DNA of 64,000 nucleotides from Streptomyces thinghirensis (GCA_021502835.1 JAKFGP010000062.1:62001-126000), one strand, 5' to 3'; positions 19,800 to 30,892 are shown, counted from the stretch's first letter. Notes: generated by a model not told the origin, from the letters alone. Made by a program: numbers and translations.

Positions 19800-19990
19800 A
19801 CGCCACGCTAACGGGCGCGTTTCGATCCCTACTCGTCGAATCCGAAAATCGAAGCCGCGTGAGACCGCGGGCACCGAGGGCCGCCGCCTTGACGGACTGT
19901 GAGTCGATGACCGCCGTCGTCGGCCGGGCCTGGCGCGGAAGCGCGCTCTCTGTGATAGTCGGCCGGGCTAATGGTGCGGCCGATGGCAGA
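19800..19990 (-). mobile_element. Small DDE transposase fragment (IS5-like)
   Basis: Leftward text PTTAVIDSQSVKAAALGARG is the conserved first-Asp region (AVIDSQSVK) of IS5/IS4-group transposases. Only about 60 residues can be followed, and no ends were found. It abuts the tail of a leftward hypothetical gene, probably cutting it. Confidence 0.6.
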
Positions 19991-19999
19991 GGAAGCAGC

Positions 20000-20465
20000 C
20001 GTCCCAGAGCGGGAGCGCGCTGAGGACGCGGTGGCGCGCGCACGAGGCCATCGCGGCCTCGTGCGGGCCGGGGAAACCGCGTGCGGCGCTGCTCTCGGCG
20101 GGTGGGACGCAGGACTCCACCATGGTCGCGAAGCGGTGCGAGGTAGTCGCGCACGCGGGGCGGGTGGTAGCCCAGCTCGCTCCAGCGATGTCCGCTCGCC
20201 GCGAAGTGCTGTGGCACGCAGCACGAAGTGCTTCGCGCGGGCGCGTTCCTGCTCCGTCGTACCCCAGTCGAACTCCGCCAGGTCGAACCCGACGGCACCG
20301 CGCCCCATGACGTTCTGGTCCTGCAGGGTCAGTGGTGTCGCGAAGCGGAGTCCCAGTCCTCGGAAGCGAGATCGGATAAGGCCAGCATCAGCACGTCGAT
20401 GAACACCGCGGTGGCGCCATTGACGCGTCCAGGTCGTGGCTGCCGCCGAAGAAAATGTTGCTCAC
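20000..20465 (-). CDS. Hypothetical protein, 3' end probably cut by IS debris
   Basis: Start GTG 20465, 46 bases from the divergent DHFR-like gene. Joined text: SNIFFGGSHDLDAS, NGATAVFIDVLMLALSDLAS, EDWDSASRHH, LTLQDQNVMGRGAVGFDLAE, FDWGTTEQERARAKHFVLR. The composition looks like a real soluble protein, and the DWG-x-x-EQE-x-AR-FVLR segment suggests an immunity-like small family, but I do not recognise it. Frame changes near 20420, 20350 and 20215. Beyond about 20000 transposase sequence takes over. Confidence 0.45.
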
Positions 20466-20511
20466 CGACCTATGATGCGATCCCGGCCCTCCACCTGCTT
20501 GGAGAAGACGC

Positions 20512-21053
20512 ATGACGGATGCCAGCACCGGCAAAGTGGTCGTGGAACAGAGTGATGTCCCTCGATGGGTTCATCGCCGGCCCCGGCCACACGATGGACT
20601 GGATCTTCGAGCACATCACGTCGGCGACGTTCCCGGAGGTCACGGCCGCCACGGGCGCCATGCTCATCGGCCGGGGGCACGTACGAGGTAGGCAAGCGCA
20701 TGTCCGACGAGAACACCGACTACGACGGCGGGGAGAAGTTCGTCCTCACTCACCGCCCGCCCGACGAGCCGGACCCCGACGTCACCTTCCTCACCTGCGA
20801 CATCGAGGAAGCCGTGGCCACGGCACGCCGCGCCGCCGGCGACAAGCACCTGGAGATCGCTCGGCGCCGTCCTGGCCGTGCCCAGTGCCTGCAGCGCGGC
20901 CTCGTCGACGAGATCCTGTGGCGTGGTGCCGGTACTGCTCGGCGACGGCGTCCGCTTCACGCCGCCGGGGCCTCGACCGGATCGACCTGGAACCGTTCAG
21001 TAATGTCCAGTCAGGTGGGGTCCACTATGCTGCGCTTCCACGTGCACAAGTAG
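20512..21053 (+). CDS. Dihydrofolate reductase-family protein (RibD C-terminal-like)
   Basis: ATG 20512 after GGAGAAG. About 180 residues: WNRVMSLDGFIAGPGHTMDW, GAMLIGRGTYEVGKRMSDEN, FVLTHRPPDEPDPDVTFLTC, AVATARRAAGDKHLEILGA, VPVLLGDGVRFTPP and, at the end, GGVTMLRFHVHK. The S-x-DG-x-IAG start and LGDG-x-RF end are typical of the bacterial 'dihydrofolate reductase family' stand-alone enzymes, which bind NADPH; most have unknown substrates. Frame changes near 20535, 20680, 20870 and 20960. Confidence 0.85.
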
Positions 21054-21550
21054 GCACGGTCGCGACTACCAGCCTGCGCGAGTTGGACCGGGGCCGGGAC
21101 GCGAGACCTGGACACCAGGGCCACTCCACCAAGTCGGCTTCCACCGTCGTGCTGCACCGGAGACCCTGCCCTCGTGCCCGACCCGACCAAGGTCACCCGA
21201 CCACAGGCCCCGTTCGATCAGAGCCGTCCTCGTGATCGGTAGGACATCGGCTTTTCCCGACAAGCCTCAACGTCCCATTTTCAGAAGGCACTCTCTGCGT
21301 TTTTCCGATCATGATGCGGACGCGACCGCAAGTGTAAGCGCAGGCTAGCACCACGTGCTGTAGCGGTATGCGCCCTGGCTGGCGAACGCTTCTTCGTCAG
21401 CAGGCCGACAACGCCGTCGATCCGTCCACTGTAGCTCCGGGTGATCTTGAGCCGCGATGGAGAGCCTTGATGGTCGACGGCCCCGGCGAGCCGCCAACAA
21501 CGATGGGCTACGGACCGTGGCCACCAGGGGATATATTGCCTGGTGCGGCG
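21054..21550. other. No gene recognised
   Basis: About 500 bases between the DHFR-like gene and the stop of the leftward SDR. Frames on both strands are short and show no family pattern. Confidence 0.5.
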
Positions 21551-22317
21551 CTATACCGCGGTGAAGCCGCCGTCGGCGGCGACCACGCTCCTGTGATGAA
21601 GCTGGAGCGTGGTGAAGCCAGGAAGCACAGGACCTCGGCGATCTCTTTCGGGCTGCGCGACTCGACCCAGGGGACTGCGCGTCGGCGAGGACGCCAGGTA
21701 TGAGCGGCGTCGGGGCGGATCGTGTCGAGGAAATCGGTCTCGATGACGCCTGCGGCAACGAGGTTGGCGCGGATAGCCCAGTGGCCCACCTCGACAGCGA
21801 ACACCTTGGTCAGTTGGGCCAGAGCGCCCTTCGACTTTATGAAGGCGACGCCTCTCGGTTAGGGCGACGGTGCTGGCATAGGAACCGGTACCGACGATGG
21901 CACCCGCCGCCGCGTCTTATGACTTGGAATGCTTCGCGGGCGCAGAAGAACGAGCCGCGGGCGTTGACCGCCATTACAGCGTCCCAGTCTCGGCGGTGGT
22001 TTTCGGTGATGGGCTTGTTCAAGGTGCGTCCGGCGTTGTTCACCAGGACGTCCAGTCCTCCGGAAGGTACCCAAGGCCGATTGCACCGCGCGGGTGGCGG
22101 TCTCTTCTCGCGTGATGTCGCCGTGCATCGCGAGTACGCCGGGAAACCCGTCCGGGAGAGTCGGATGTCGGGGCGTAGGTCGACGGCGACGATGCGGCGC
22201 CGCGGGCGTGGAGAAGGGCCACGGTCTCTGCCCACGCGCGCGGCCCCGGTGACGAGGGCGGTCTTCCCAGCGAACTCGGCGGATTCGGATGCCCGGCGAC
22301 GCGGCTGCAGGTGTCAT
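21551..22317 (-). CDS. Short-chain dehydrogenase/reductase
   Basis: Joined text: FAGKTALVTGAARAWAETVA (Rossmann), LDVLVNNAGRTLNKPITENH (NNAG), WDAVMAVNARGSFFCAREAF, AIVGTGSYASTVAL (Ser), GVAFIKSKGALAQLTKVFAV, EVGHWAIRANLVAAGVIETD, EIAEVLCFLASPRSSFITGA and VVAADGGFTAV. Normal SDR length of about 250 residues. The active-site YxxxK appears as FIKSK, with codon TTC (21841-21843 on the + strand reads GAA), so the catalytic Tyr seems to be Phe; a base error would also explain it. Six or more frame changes. A second SDR fragment lies just upstream. Confidence 0.8.
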
Positions 22318-22475
22318 GGTGTGTCCCTGGAGAAGGTGAGCGTGAGGGCAGGTGCCGGTGCGGGCTGCCTGAAACCGTGCAGTGCGTGAACGGGTCAGGT
22401 GCGCCGCGCCGTTGACGCGCTCACGGGGTGCGGCGTTCGAGACAGGTTCGCCGGCGCGTCGCGCGGCTGGGTTGT

Positions 22476-22700
22476 TCAGGGCGCGGTGAGGCCGCCGTCG
22501 ACCACCAGCTCCGAGCCGGTGACGAACGAAGAGTCATCCAGGCGAGGAAGAGGATCGCGGGTGCGACCTCGTCGGCGTGGCCGGCCCGGCGCATGGGGGT
22601 ACGTTGGATGTCCGGCTGCTGGTCATTAGTGGCGGTCTTGCTCAGCAGGCGCAGGTCCCCTTGGATGCTTGGGTAGGCCGCGGCCGCGCTCGAGTCGTCC
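22476..22700 (-). pseudogene. C-terminal fragment of a second SDR
   Basis: Leftward text [55 protein letters not shown] ends at TGA 22476-22478. This is the usual SDR end (E-A-I-FLASD-SFVTG-VDGG). The front two-thirds is replaced by IS5-type transposase sequence from about 22740, so the gene was probably cut by insertion. Confidence 0.7.
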
Positions 22701-22739
22701 CTGTGCCCTGGTACCTCCATCCAGTGGTCGAAGTCGCGG

Positions 22740-23400
22740 CCGGCGTTGCCGCACGGTCGTATCGCGTGGTGACAGCGCGATGCCCTCTGAGTCGGTTGAT
22801 CCCGCATTCGACCGCGTGACGTTCGCGGTAGTCGGCCGGGCGAAATGCGGAGGCCGGCCGCCGGGGGAACTGAGCTTGACGGTTGCGCCCCTGGTCGGCC
22901 TACGTCCGGGATGGTACAGCGGACCCATCGTCCCAGCCCATGATCATGAGGGTCGGTGAACATGCCGCCCGGTGGTTAGTCCTGTAAGTCGCCCTGCTTG
23001 CGGGCCCCAGCCGCGTGCTGGTGGGCACGGCACACCGTGGAATCGACGCTCAGGTCCCAGACGATCGCGCCTTCGCGTCGGCCAGGGCTGGATCCGGGTG
23101 AGGATCCGCCCGCCGCCATCCTCGGCAGAGAGTCAGTGGCGTACCTCTTCGCCCCGACAGCTCGTCAGGGACGGGAGTTGTTCGCGCTGAGGTCGTCGAC
23201 GACTCGATGCTTGAGGTCGTCGACCGCCGTCCGGCGTGAAGCGCCCTCCGGACAGAAGGGTCGTCGGCGCGGGTACGCACAGGGTCGGGCGGCCAGGGTA
23301 TGTGGCCGACGGCGCCAGCCGCTTCCGGGGCGGGCCGCCGTGGCAAGCAAGAGCACAGCAGCGCCGCCGCGCCCCTCAACGCCGCCTCCGGTGACATGGG
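22740..23400 (-). mobile_element. Decayed IS5-family transposase, same family as the copy at 35.8 kb
   Basis: Leftward pieces [20 protein letters not shown] / GARKQGDLQD (23070-22978) and, further on, [20 protein letters not shown] / TTRYD (about 22850-22760) correspond to the catalytic VDST-x-C and C-terminal [17 protein letters not shown] regions of the IS5-type transposase at 35851-36725. Between them much of the middle is missing, and the front is unrecognisable. No terminal repeats were found. Confidence 0.7.
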
Positions 23401-23564
23401 CTAGGGCGGTTGCCGCTCCCAGCCCCCGGCGCCGCGATCAACGGGAGCAGTCCGCCGTACGGCGCCCTCAGCGTCCTCCCTGAGCCAGGGTGGAGGCAGT
23501 GTGGGACGGCGAACCCGTCCACGCCTACCGCCTTGGTGTGCCCTTCCCTTCTGCGAGCGACAGT

Positions 23565-23943
23565 TCAGCCGGCCACCTGCTCCTGCCGCGCTGCGTTCCA
23601 CACAGAACTCGTTGCCCTCGGGGTCGCGCAGCGTCACCCATCCGGATCCGTCGGTTCGGCGGTGGTCGCCCTGCAACGTGGCACCGAGCGCGAGCAGACG
23701 CTCCACCTCCTCGTCCCGCGTGCGATCCTGGGGTTGAAGGTCGAGATGCAGACGGTTCTTCACCGTTTTGCGCTCATCGGTTCTCACGAACAGCAATGTT
23801 CCAGCCGCGGCCGTGACCATGGCCTCCGGATCACCCGGATAGTCGTCGTCAGCGCGGGAGCCGTCCAATGTCTTGGCCCAGAAGCCGGCGAGAGCATAGG
23901 GATCGGCGGATTCGACGGTGACATGACGTATCAAGGAACTCAT
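23565..23943 (-). CDS. VOC (glyoxalase-like) family protein
   Basis: ATG 23943. MSSLIRHVTVESADPYALAG, FWAKTLDGS, AGTLLFVRTDERKTVKNRLH, LDLQPQDRTRDEEVERLLAL, GATLQGDHRRTDGSGWVTLR, DPEGNEFCVERSAA. The H-x-D-L and DPEGNEF-x-VE pattern is typical of Streptomyces VOC proteins with a betaalphabetabetabeta fold. One indel near 23585 hides the natural stop; after correction the protein ends ...EQVAG at 23565, about 125 residues. Substrate unknown. Confidence 0.85.
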
Positions 23944-24250
23944 GATCCCACCCGATCATGAACGTCTCCCGCAGTCCAGGGGCAGTTGGGCTCACCGGGC
24001 AGCAGGCGCTGGAGGCATTGGCCAGCAGGTGCCGGCTTGCATCCACCGCCACCCGAACACCACCCTTGGCACTCTCGACCGAGGCGGTACCTGGAATCAC
24101 CGTGCTGACCGGGCGAGGCGACGTGGAGGTCGGACAGGTAGTTCGCGACGGCCTTGTCGTAGGCGGTGGATACCCTGCGGCAATGAGTAACGCGATGTGG
24201 GATGCCCTGGCAGTGACACCCTCCCTGAAGTACGCCGCCGCGCGGCCATC

Positions 24251-24801
24251 ATGGATGACCTCGCCGAGATCGAACCGGTGACTGTGACCGGCGCACACCG
24301 TCTGGCCTGAACGACCGCGTGTGGCCAGTCCGCGGTCTGGTACTTCACGGAGGACAACCGCGTACTCCTGCTCACGTTCGACTAACGAGTCCGCGCTGAA
24401 TCTCTATGCCGAAGAAGATTTCGCCCTCCAGGAGTCCTTCTACAACGGTGTCCCCGAATCCCTCGTCGCCCTGGTCCGCGACCGTCCCGAAAACTACGAG
24501 TCGCTGAACCTCACGGACTCCACGACAGGCCGGACGATTCACTACGCAGGCGGTGTCTTCTGGTAGCGACGGCACGCGCTGGCACGTGTCCGAAGGCTTG
24601 GCAGAGTACTGCCGCCGCGAGAACGCGGACCTCTTCGGCGAGTCCGGCTTCGACTACTGCCTGGACGCATACCGCTTCGGCCAGGACTTCACCCCACAGA
24701 CCATCGTGGCGATCCGAGACGAAGACGGTCAGTACGAGGACGAGAAGGAGAAGGAAAGGGACCTGACCGGCGTCCGCGAAGTATTCGCTCGGTACCGGTA
24801 A
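24251..24801 (+). CDS. Hypothetical soluble protein
   Basis: Joined text: MDDLAEIEPVTVTGAHRLA, SAVWYFTEDNRVLLLTFDYE, SALNLYAEEDFALQESFYNG, VPESLVALVRDRPENYESLN, GRTIHYAGGVFWYDGTRWHV, SEGLAEYCRRENADLFGESG, FDYCLDAYRFGQDFTPQTIV. Acidic and aromatic-rich with coherent codon use, so a real protein of about 180 residues, but the family is unknown to me. One in-frame stop at about 24310 and indels near 24385 and 24565. Text between 23950 and 24250 could contain another small gene on either strand; I could not choose. Confidence 0.5.
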
Positions 24802-25493
24802 TGGGGCTCATGCACGCAGGCAGCAAGGCTGGATGGTTGATGCCGGTCGGGCGGCGGGGAACTCGACGCGGGCGGCAATCATCCGCAATCGGCGGGGCAC
24901 GGGCCTGACTGACGCAGTGTTTGCTGGTCTCATCAAGCAGATCGGGCCCTTGTGCCCCTTGTGGCAGGGCGTTCCACGGCCAGGCTCGCCGCTCGCGCTA
25001 CCCCGTGACGGACTCTCGCGGTGCCGTCGGACACAGCCCACACCCGTCTGACCGGTGGTACGACTCACCGAGCGGGCCGCTTCCGGCCACGGTTCGCGTC
25101 GAGGCCCTCCACCGGCCATACCCGCCCCGTGCCACGCCGTCCCTGCGATGCGGCTCTGGCTTCGACCTCCTGCAGACCCACGCGGACGCGGACCGGTTCC
25201 CCGGACGGCCACGTGTGGGAGGCCCGCAGGGACTGCGCGAGTTCCTGGCGACACGCACCGTGTTCTTCGGCGAGCATCACACCCTCCGGCAGATGTCCGA
25301 GCCGGTGCTCGGAGTCGACGGCTCGCGGATCCCAACGACAACGCCCGTGCCCTCTTCTCACGCCCGGACGAAGGCCTTCGGACGTGAGGGAGGGCGGCGG
25401 TTTGTCTCCAGGTGCCTCGGCGGCACTCTGCCGCACCATCGAGCGACGTATGTCAAGCACAGCAGAATTGCCATAATGTCGAATATGTGAGTA
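24802..25493. other. Unassigned region upstream of the phosphatase gene
   Basis: About 690 bases. A rightward stretch (LREFLATRTVFFGEHHTLRQ, MSEPVLGVDGSRI, about 25230-25330) looks protein-like and could be the end of a decayed gene, but I cannot name the family. The rest shows nothing clear on either strand. Confidence 0.35.
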
Positions 25494-27609
25494 TTGGAGA
25501 GTGTGGTCGGCGACGGCGACACGGCCTCCCTGGACGAAGCGCTCAGCGCCACGGTCCGTCGTACGGGAGCTGTGGCGGGTGGTGTCTACCTGCTGGCGGA
25601 ACGGGAGCCGATGCTGGGCCTGGCCGCGATCTGCGGTATGCCGACGGCGACCGTGGCGCCGTGGCGGCGAGTGGCGATCTCTGCCGCCGGTCCCCTGTCG
25701 GAGGCGGTGCGCGAGGACCACCTGGTCTGGGTGGGCCACATATCTCGCCCGCCTGTACCCGAACGCCGCGGCCGGCATGCCCTACCAGTTCGCCGCGGCC
25801 TTCGCTCCCCTGCACGGTCTGCGCCGCTACGGAGCGATGGCGCTGGTGTGGTCCGCGAGCCACCCGCCGTCCCTCACCCCTTGGGAACGCGGACAGATCC
25901 AGTCCAGCGCACGGCGCCTCACCCAGGTACTTGACCAGGCACCCGCCTCATGGTCCGCTTCCCGACCAGCCGCGCACCGTCCGTTGCACCGGCCCGACAT
26001 CGCTTCGGCGCAGGCCAGCTCGCCGCCGTCGACCTGGTCCAGCGACTGCCCGTCGGCGCTCTCAGCCTCGACCTGGAGGGGCGCGTCACCTATCTCAACG
26101 ACGCTGCGGCGCAACTACTGGCCGCCCGGCAGACCGCCTCCTGGGCGCCATGCCGTGGCGCAGGCCGTGCCGTGGCTCGACGACCCGGTCCACGAGGAGC
26201 ACTACCGCGCGGCGGTCTTAGCGAATGAGCCCGTCGCCTTCACCGCGCTGCGCCTGCCCGGCAACTGGCTCGACTTCCGGCTCTACCGGACGAGAGCGGT
26301 ATCAGCGTCCTCGTCTCCCGCAATAAGAACGACCGGCATCCGCCCGACGCGCCACCACCCCGTATCAGCACCCCGCTCACACCTCCGGAAGGCACCGGCA
26401 CGGGGCGGGTCCACCAGCTGATCCATCTGTCGGCCGCGCTGAGCCAGACCGTCACCATGGCCGACGTGACCAACGTGGTGGCAGACCAGATCCTGCCCGC
26501 GTTCGAAGCCCAGGGCATGGTCATCTCGGCACGCCGACGCCGGACGCCTCAAGATCACTGGCCAAGCGCGGCTATGATCCGCGCACCATCGCCCGCCTCG
26601 ACGGCCTGCCCCTGGACACCGACCTCACCCCTCGCCGGCGACGTGCTCCGCAACGCCGTACCGGCCTTCTTCGCCGACCCCGGTGAGATGGCGCGGACCT
26701 ATCCGGAGAGCCTCCACGCCCAGCGCTAAGCAGGCGTGGGCCTTCCCTCTGGTGATGGCCGACCGCCGCGTCGGCTGCTGCATCCTGTCCTACGACCAGC
26801 CGCACCCCTTCAGCGCCGGCGACCGCGCCGGGCTCGTCTCACTGGGCGGCCTCATCGCCCAGGCGATGGACCGCGCCCTGCTCTACGACGCCAAGCATGA
26901 CCTGGCCCACGGCCTGCAACAGGCACTCCTGCCGACGACCCTGCCGCACATACCCGGCCTCGACGTCGCCGCCTCGGTACCTGCCGTCCGCCCACGGCAT
27001 GGACATCGGCGGTGACTTCTACGACCTGATCCCGTCTCAGCGACACCACCGCCGCCGCCGTCATCGGCGACGTACAGGGACACAACATCAACGCCGCCGC
27101 CCTCATGGGTCGGTACGCACCGCCGTCCACGCCACCGCCGGCGCACACCCCGAAGAAGTCCTGGAACGCACCAACCGCGTTCTGGCAGACCTCGAAACAG
27201 ACCTCTTCGTTTCCTGTCTCTACATCCACATCGACCTCGCCGGCCGACGCCTCCACCTGGCCAGCGCGGGCCACCCCTCCGCCGCTGCTGCACACCGTGT
27301 CGACCACACCGGAGACCCGCGTCATCGACTGGAGCCGGGCCCCTCCTCGGCATCGGCCCGACACCGGGAACCGACTACCCGGTCACCACCACTCCCCTTC
27401 CGACCGGATCGCTTCTGGCCCTCTACACCGACGGCCTCGTGGAAACCCCGAACACCGACATCACCGAATCCATCGACTCCCTGGCCCACCACCTCACCAC
27501 CGCGAGCAGCCGGCCCATCAGCGATCTCGCCGACGACCTGCTGCGCTACGCCGTACCGCGCTTTTACCACACCGACGACATCGCCCTGCTCCTGCTGCGC
27601 AGCCAATAG
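25494..27609 (+). CDS. GAF/PAS multidomain SpoIIE-family protein phosphatase
   Basis: About 700 residues over many frames. Start TTG 25494. First GAF-like domain: EALSATVRRTGAVAGGVYLL and AAICGMPTATVAPWRRVAIS. A PAS-like domain near 26010-26130: QRLPVGALSLDLEGRVTYLN. A second GAF domain: LSAALSQTVTMADVTNVVAD, WAFPLVMADRRVGCCILSYD. Then LAHGLQQALLPTTLPHIPGL and the PP2C-SpoIIE catalytic part: GMDIGGDFYDLI, AAAVIGDVQGHNINAAALMG, LYIHIDLAGRRLHLASAGHP, GSLLALYTDGLVETPNTDIT, YHTDDIALLLLRSQ. These enzymes dephosphorylate anti-sigma-factor antagonists in response to sensed signals. No HATPase domain is present, unlike the second phosphatase at 60 kb. Confidence 0.88.
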
Positions 27610-28479
27610 GACTCGTCCACGGCCTCGCTCCGTAACTGCCGAAGTCCGACACTGCAGACACCACCAACGCGTCAGCGCAGCGCCGGTCACATCTTCGTTC
27701 GAGTTGAGCCGGTCCTCGCCCCCTTTGCGATGTCGGTGGCGTCGGGAGTGGAACCAACTCGGTGCCGGCCACCCCCTGGGCACGCCGACTGGGGTGCCGC
27801 GACAGCCGAACAGCCGGGCTTCGCGGCACTTCGACGAGAGCCCCGTGGAACAGGTCCGGGTGCGCGACCACTATCGCCGGGTCGTCGTCCGGTCCGGGCC
27901 GCCGCACCGCTTCGAACAGATCGTTCCGGCCGGCCAGCGTCTCCAGGGAGAGGGTGCAGTATCCGGCGGTCGAACAGCACAGTGATGCGGTCTCCATCTC
28001 GCTGAGCAACCGTTCCCCGCCCCACTGATCGTGCAGTACCTGAGGTACCGACCGGGCAGCTGGGGGCGGGGGGATTTTGGCCCGCTGCGCCCCCGGCGGG
28101 CCTTATGTTGGTATTTTTTCGACGTCCTCCGCCCACACCGGTCGCAGTTGTCGTACTCAGTTCGTAGACTTCGGCCAACTAGGCGCATCTGGAGAGGAAC
28201 AGTGCGGCACCGGCTTCCTCGGCGCACGCCTGCGCCATCGGCGCCCCGCGTGGCGTCCGCGGCATGCCGGTGCGCCTTCGGCCGTGCGTTAGCGGCTCTC
28301 CTCCGCCTCGCCAGGTGGTGCGTCCGGTGCCGGGCGCATCGCTCGTCTCCGGTGGCACTCGTTCTCGGCTCCTCCAGGGGTTGATCTTCGCTGCCGTTCA
28401 CCTGTGGGCGGGTAGACCCGTGTTCCTGGCGAACAGTTCCTGCAGGTCGGCGGGGTCGTCTGGTGGTCGTGGACTGCGA
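27610..28479. other. No gene firmly recognised
   Basis: About 870 bases. A leftward open stretch from about 28009 to 27690 (SEMETASLCCSTAGYCTLSL, LAGRNDLFEAVRRPGPDDDP, VVAHPDLFHGALVEVP) has protein-like composition and may be part of an unknown gene. The remainder, including the GC-rich hairpin-prone stretch near 28060-28120, shows nothing I can name. Confidence 0.35.
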
Positions 28480-29587
28480 AGGCTCGTTCTCCGTCAGGCT
28501 TCTGCCGGTGTGCGTGGGCGAAGAACGTCTCGCATTCCGGTGTCCTCCCGACGGTAGTACAGCACGGCGTCGGCCGGGCGGTCATCTCCGCCGCAGCGGC
28601 CGATCTGCTGGTAGTAGGCATCGAGCGAGCCTGGGAGCGCGGCATGCAGCACGTACCGCACGTCCTCCTTGTCGATGCCCATGCCGAAGGCCGAGGTGGC
28701 TACGATCACGTCGGCCCCACCGGACTGGAACGCCCGGTGCACCCGGGTGCGCTCGGCGGCGCTCGACCGGCGTGGTACGCTCGGCAGCAAGTCCCAGTGA
28801 GGCCAGTTCCCGTGCGTAGTACTCGGTGTCCTTGCGTGTACCCGCGTACAGCAGCCCCGGTTTGGGCTCGACGCGGCCCGCTCCACGACGGCGTGGCGAC
28901 GCTCGTTGTCGTCCTGGAAGCGTCTGACCTCCAACCGGATGTTCGGCCGGTCAGAGCCGGTCACCAGCAATCTCAAGCGATTCATGCCCAGTCGCTCGGC
29001 GATCTCCTCGCGCACCGGCGGTGCGGCGGTCGCCGTGAGAGCCAGCAGAGGGCCTGCCTACTCGTCGTACGGCCTGTTCCAGACGTAGGTAGTCGGGCCG
29101 GAAGTCATGGCCCAGGAGGACACGCACTGCGCCTCGTCCACCACGAACAGAGCGGGCCGTAGCTCGGCCAGCCGCTCGACCACCTCGTCCTTCGCGAGCT
29201 GCTCGGGCGCGAGATAGAGGAACCGAGCGCTGCCCTCGCTCACCCGCTTCAAAGCGGAGCGCTCCTCCGAGGAGGGGAGGTCGGAGTTCACGGCGACCGC
29301 GCCCGGCGACCGCTCGCCCCCGGGCAGGCCGGCGATCTGGTCGCGCTGCAAGGCCAGCAGTGGTGAGACGACCACGACCGGACCGTCCAACAGGAGGCCC
29401 GGGACCTGGAACACCGCGGACTTGCCGGAGCCGGTCGGCATCACCACGAGGGCGTCCGACCCGTCCAGCACCCATTCCATGGCTGTCAGCTGCTCCGGGC
29501 GCAGGTTGTCCCACCGAGGACGTCGCTGCCACCGCGCAGTCGTGCGGCCCGCTGCCCGCCCGCGGCTGGTCCCGTCGTACCGCCCAT
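28480..29587 (-). pseudogene. recQ: RecQ-family DNA helicase, helicase core only
   Basis: Leftward. NLRPEQLTAMEWVLDGSDAL, VVMPTGSGKSAVFQVPGLLL (Walker A), [56 protein letters not shown] (motif II reads DEAQ; RecQ usually has DEAH), DYLRLEQAV, GMNRLRLLVTGSDRPNIRLE, RVHRAFQSGGADVIVATSAF, GMGIDKEDVRYVLHAALPGS, LDAYYQQIGR. After the two helicase lobes the sequence loses similarity, with no zinc-binding/RQC part, so the gene is probably truncated at about 28480. Four or more indels, for example in GGGCCATGA at 29105. ATG 29587 is a tentative start. Confidence 0.8.
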
Positions 29588-30309
29588 GCCCAGTACCTCA
29601 CTCCGTTCACGTCGGCCGGCACGCCCGAGAGCATCCGGGCAGGGCGCCCTCGCCCGTCCGCCTCGCCGAGCGCCTGTCTTTTGCCTCGGTCGGCCGACCC
29701 GGCGCGTCCGCCGACGGCAGGGCCCCCGGGTCCCCCGTCGGTGGAGAACAACCGGTCGGTAGGAGAGGTGGTCGGCGCTGTCCGGGGCGGAGCCCCGTGC
29801 AGCTCGTAGCCGTAGCCGTAGCCGTGGCCGCAGCCGGGAAACGGCGGTCGATGGCCTCGGGCACCCACGTGGTGCAGGAGGAGGCGTCGGGCAACTCGGT
29901 AGCGGGGCGTGAGGTGCCCGACGGGCCGTTACGGCCCTCGGACGGTCACGCCCGGGGGTGGTCAGCAATCCCCGCGAGGCAGCGCTCGGTGAGACCGAGG
30001 GGGGGCGGCTGCTCAGGGGCGACTCCGTTCACCCACGCCCTTGGTTGCCTGCGCAGTCGGTCACCGGAGTCTGTCGGCCGTCGGGGTCGGTTGTGTGGCG
30101 AGTGCGGATCGGCTGCCCGCACCTGTCCCGCACCCCGAGATCGACGACGCCGCCGCCATGCGCATGCGGCACGGCCTGTCCCCGAATACGCCAAGAAGAG
30201 GGCTCCAGAGCATGCGAGATGGGCAAAACACCGTGTCCGCACCGCATCACGTCGTCATGTGCGTGAAACGCTTCCGCCCTCAGTCGCCGGTGCGCTCGCT
30301 GTCGCCGTC
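29588..30309. other. No gene recognised; short tandem repeat inside
   Basis: About 720 bases between recQ and the XRE-cupin gene. It contains a GTAGCC-type hexamer repeated about four times in tandem with drift (about 29805-29838). Open frames are long on both strands but are low-complexity and match no family. Confidence 0.4.
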
Positions 30310-30860
30310 GCGCTGATGGCGCGGCGGGCGTCACGGATCGAAGATGCCCAGGATCTCCGCGGCCCTCGTCCGCACCCGATGGCGTGGGGCAGCATGGTGG
30401 GAAATTCCGCGGCCTGGTTGGTCTCGACGCGGAAGCGGCGGTGGCCCAGCACGAGGTTCGCGGTGCCGGAAAGGACGACGAGCCATTCGCGTCCCGGGTG
30501 GGCGCGCATGCGGGCTGGGATATCCGGTGGGGGTTCGGTCATCCGCTGGCGGACGACGCTCATGCCCCGGCTCGCCCTTCATGGGCCAGCGCATGGGCCC
30601 GTGGGCTCCGTCGATCATCGGGCTGGTGACGACGTCGTCGGACGCGGTCTCCACAGCTGGTCCAGCGAAGTGTCCAGTGCGCGGGCGAGGATGACCAGTT
30701 GGTCGAGGGCCAGGCGGCGCTGGCCGTTCTCGATGCGACTCAGCGAGGACTGGCTGATGTTGGCACGGCCGGCCAGTTCCTCGAGCGACCAGCCCTGCGC
30801 CGCCCGCAGGGCGCGAATCCGCTTGCGTACGAGGCTGTCCAGATCACCATTGTCTTGCAG
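30310..30860 (-). CDS. XRE-family regulator with C-terminal cupin
   Basis: Leftward. N-terminal helix-turn-helix: DLDSLVRKRIRALRAAQGWS, LEELAGRANISQSSLSRIEN, GQRRLALDQLVILARALDTS. C-terminal cupin: MRAHPGREWLVVLSGTANLV, LGHRRFRVETNQAAEFPTML, PHAIG, AEILGIFDPDARR. The cupin senses a small ligand. Members of this type in Streptomyces often sit beside a thioredoxin-reductase-like FAD oxidoreductase, as here. Frame changes near 30650, 30560 and 30385; start is approximate because the first codons are out of frame with any ATG/GTG. Confidence 0.8.
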
Positions 30861-30875
30861 TCCTGGGCAATATTG

Positions 30876-30892
30876 TATGCCGCTACTGCATA
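30876..30892. promoter_or_regulatory. Possible operator between XRE-cupin and FAD oxidoreductase genes
   Basis: TATGC / GCATA inverted repeat with a seven-base spacer, in an AT-richer patch that also contains CAATATTG just to its left. It lies about 70 bases before the oxidoreductase start and 16 bases from the regulator, a natural place for autoregulation. Only two five-base arms, so modest support. Confidence 0.3.

Noticed and set aside
29805..29838. Tandem GTAGCC repeats as a CRISPR-like or regulatory array
   Set aside because: Only about four six-base units without spacers; a simple microsatellite.
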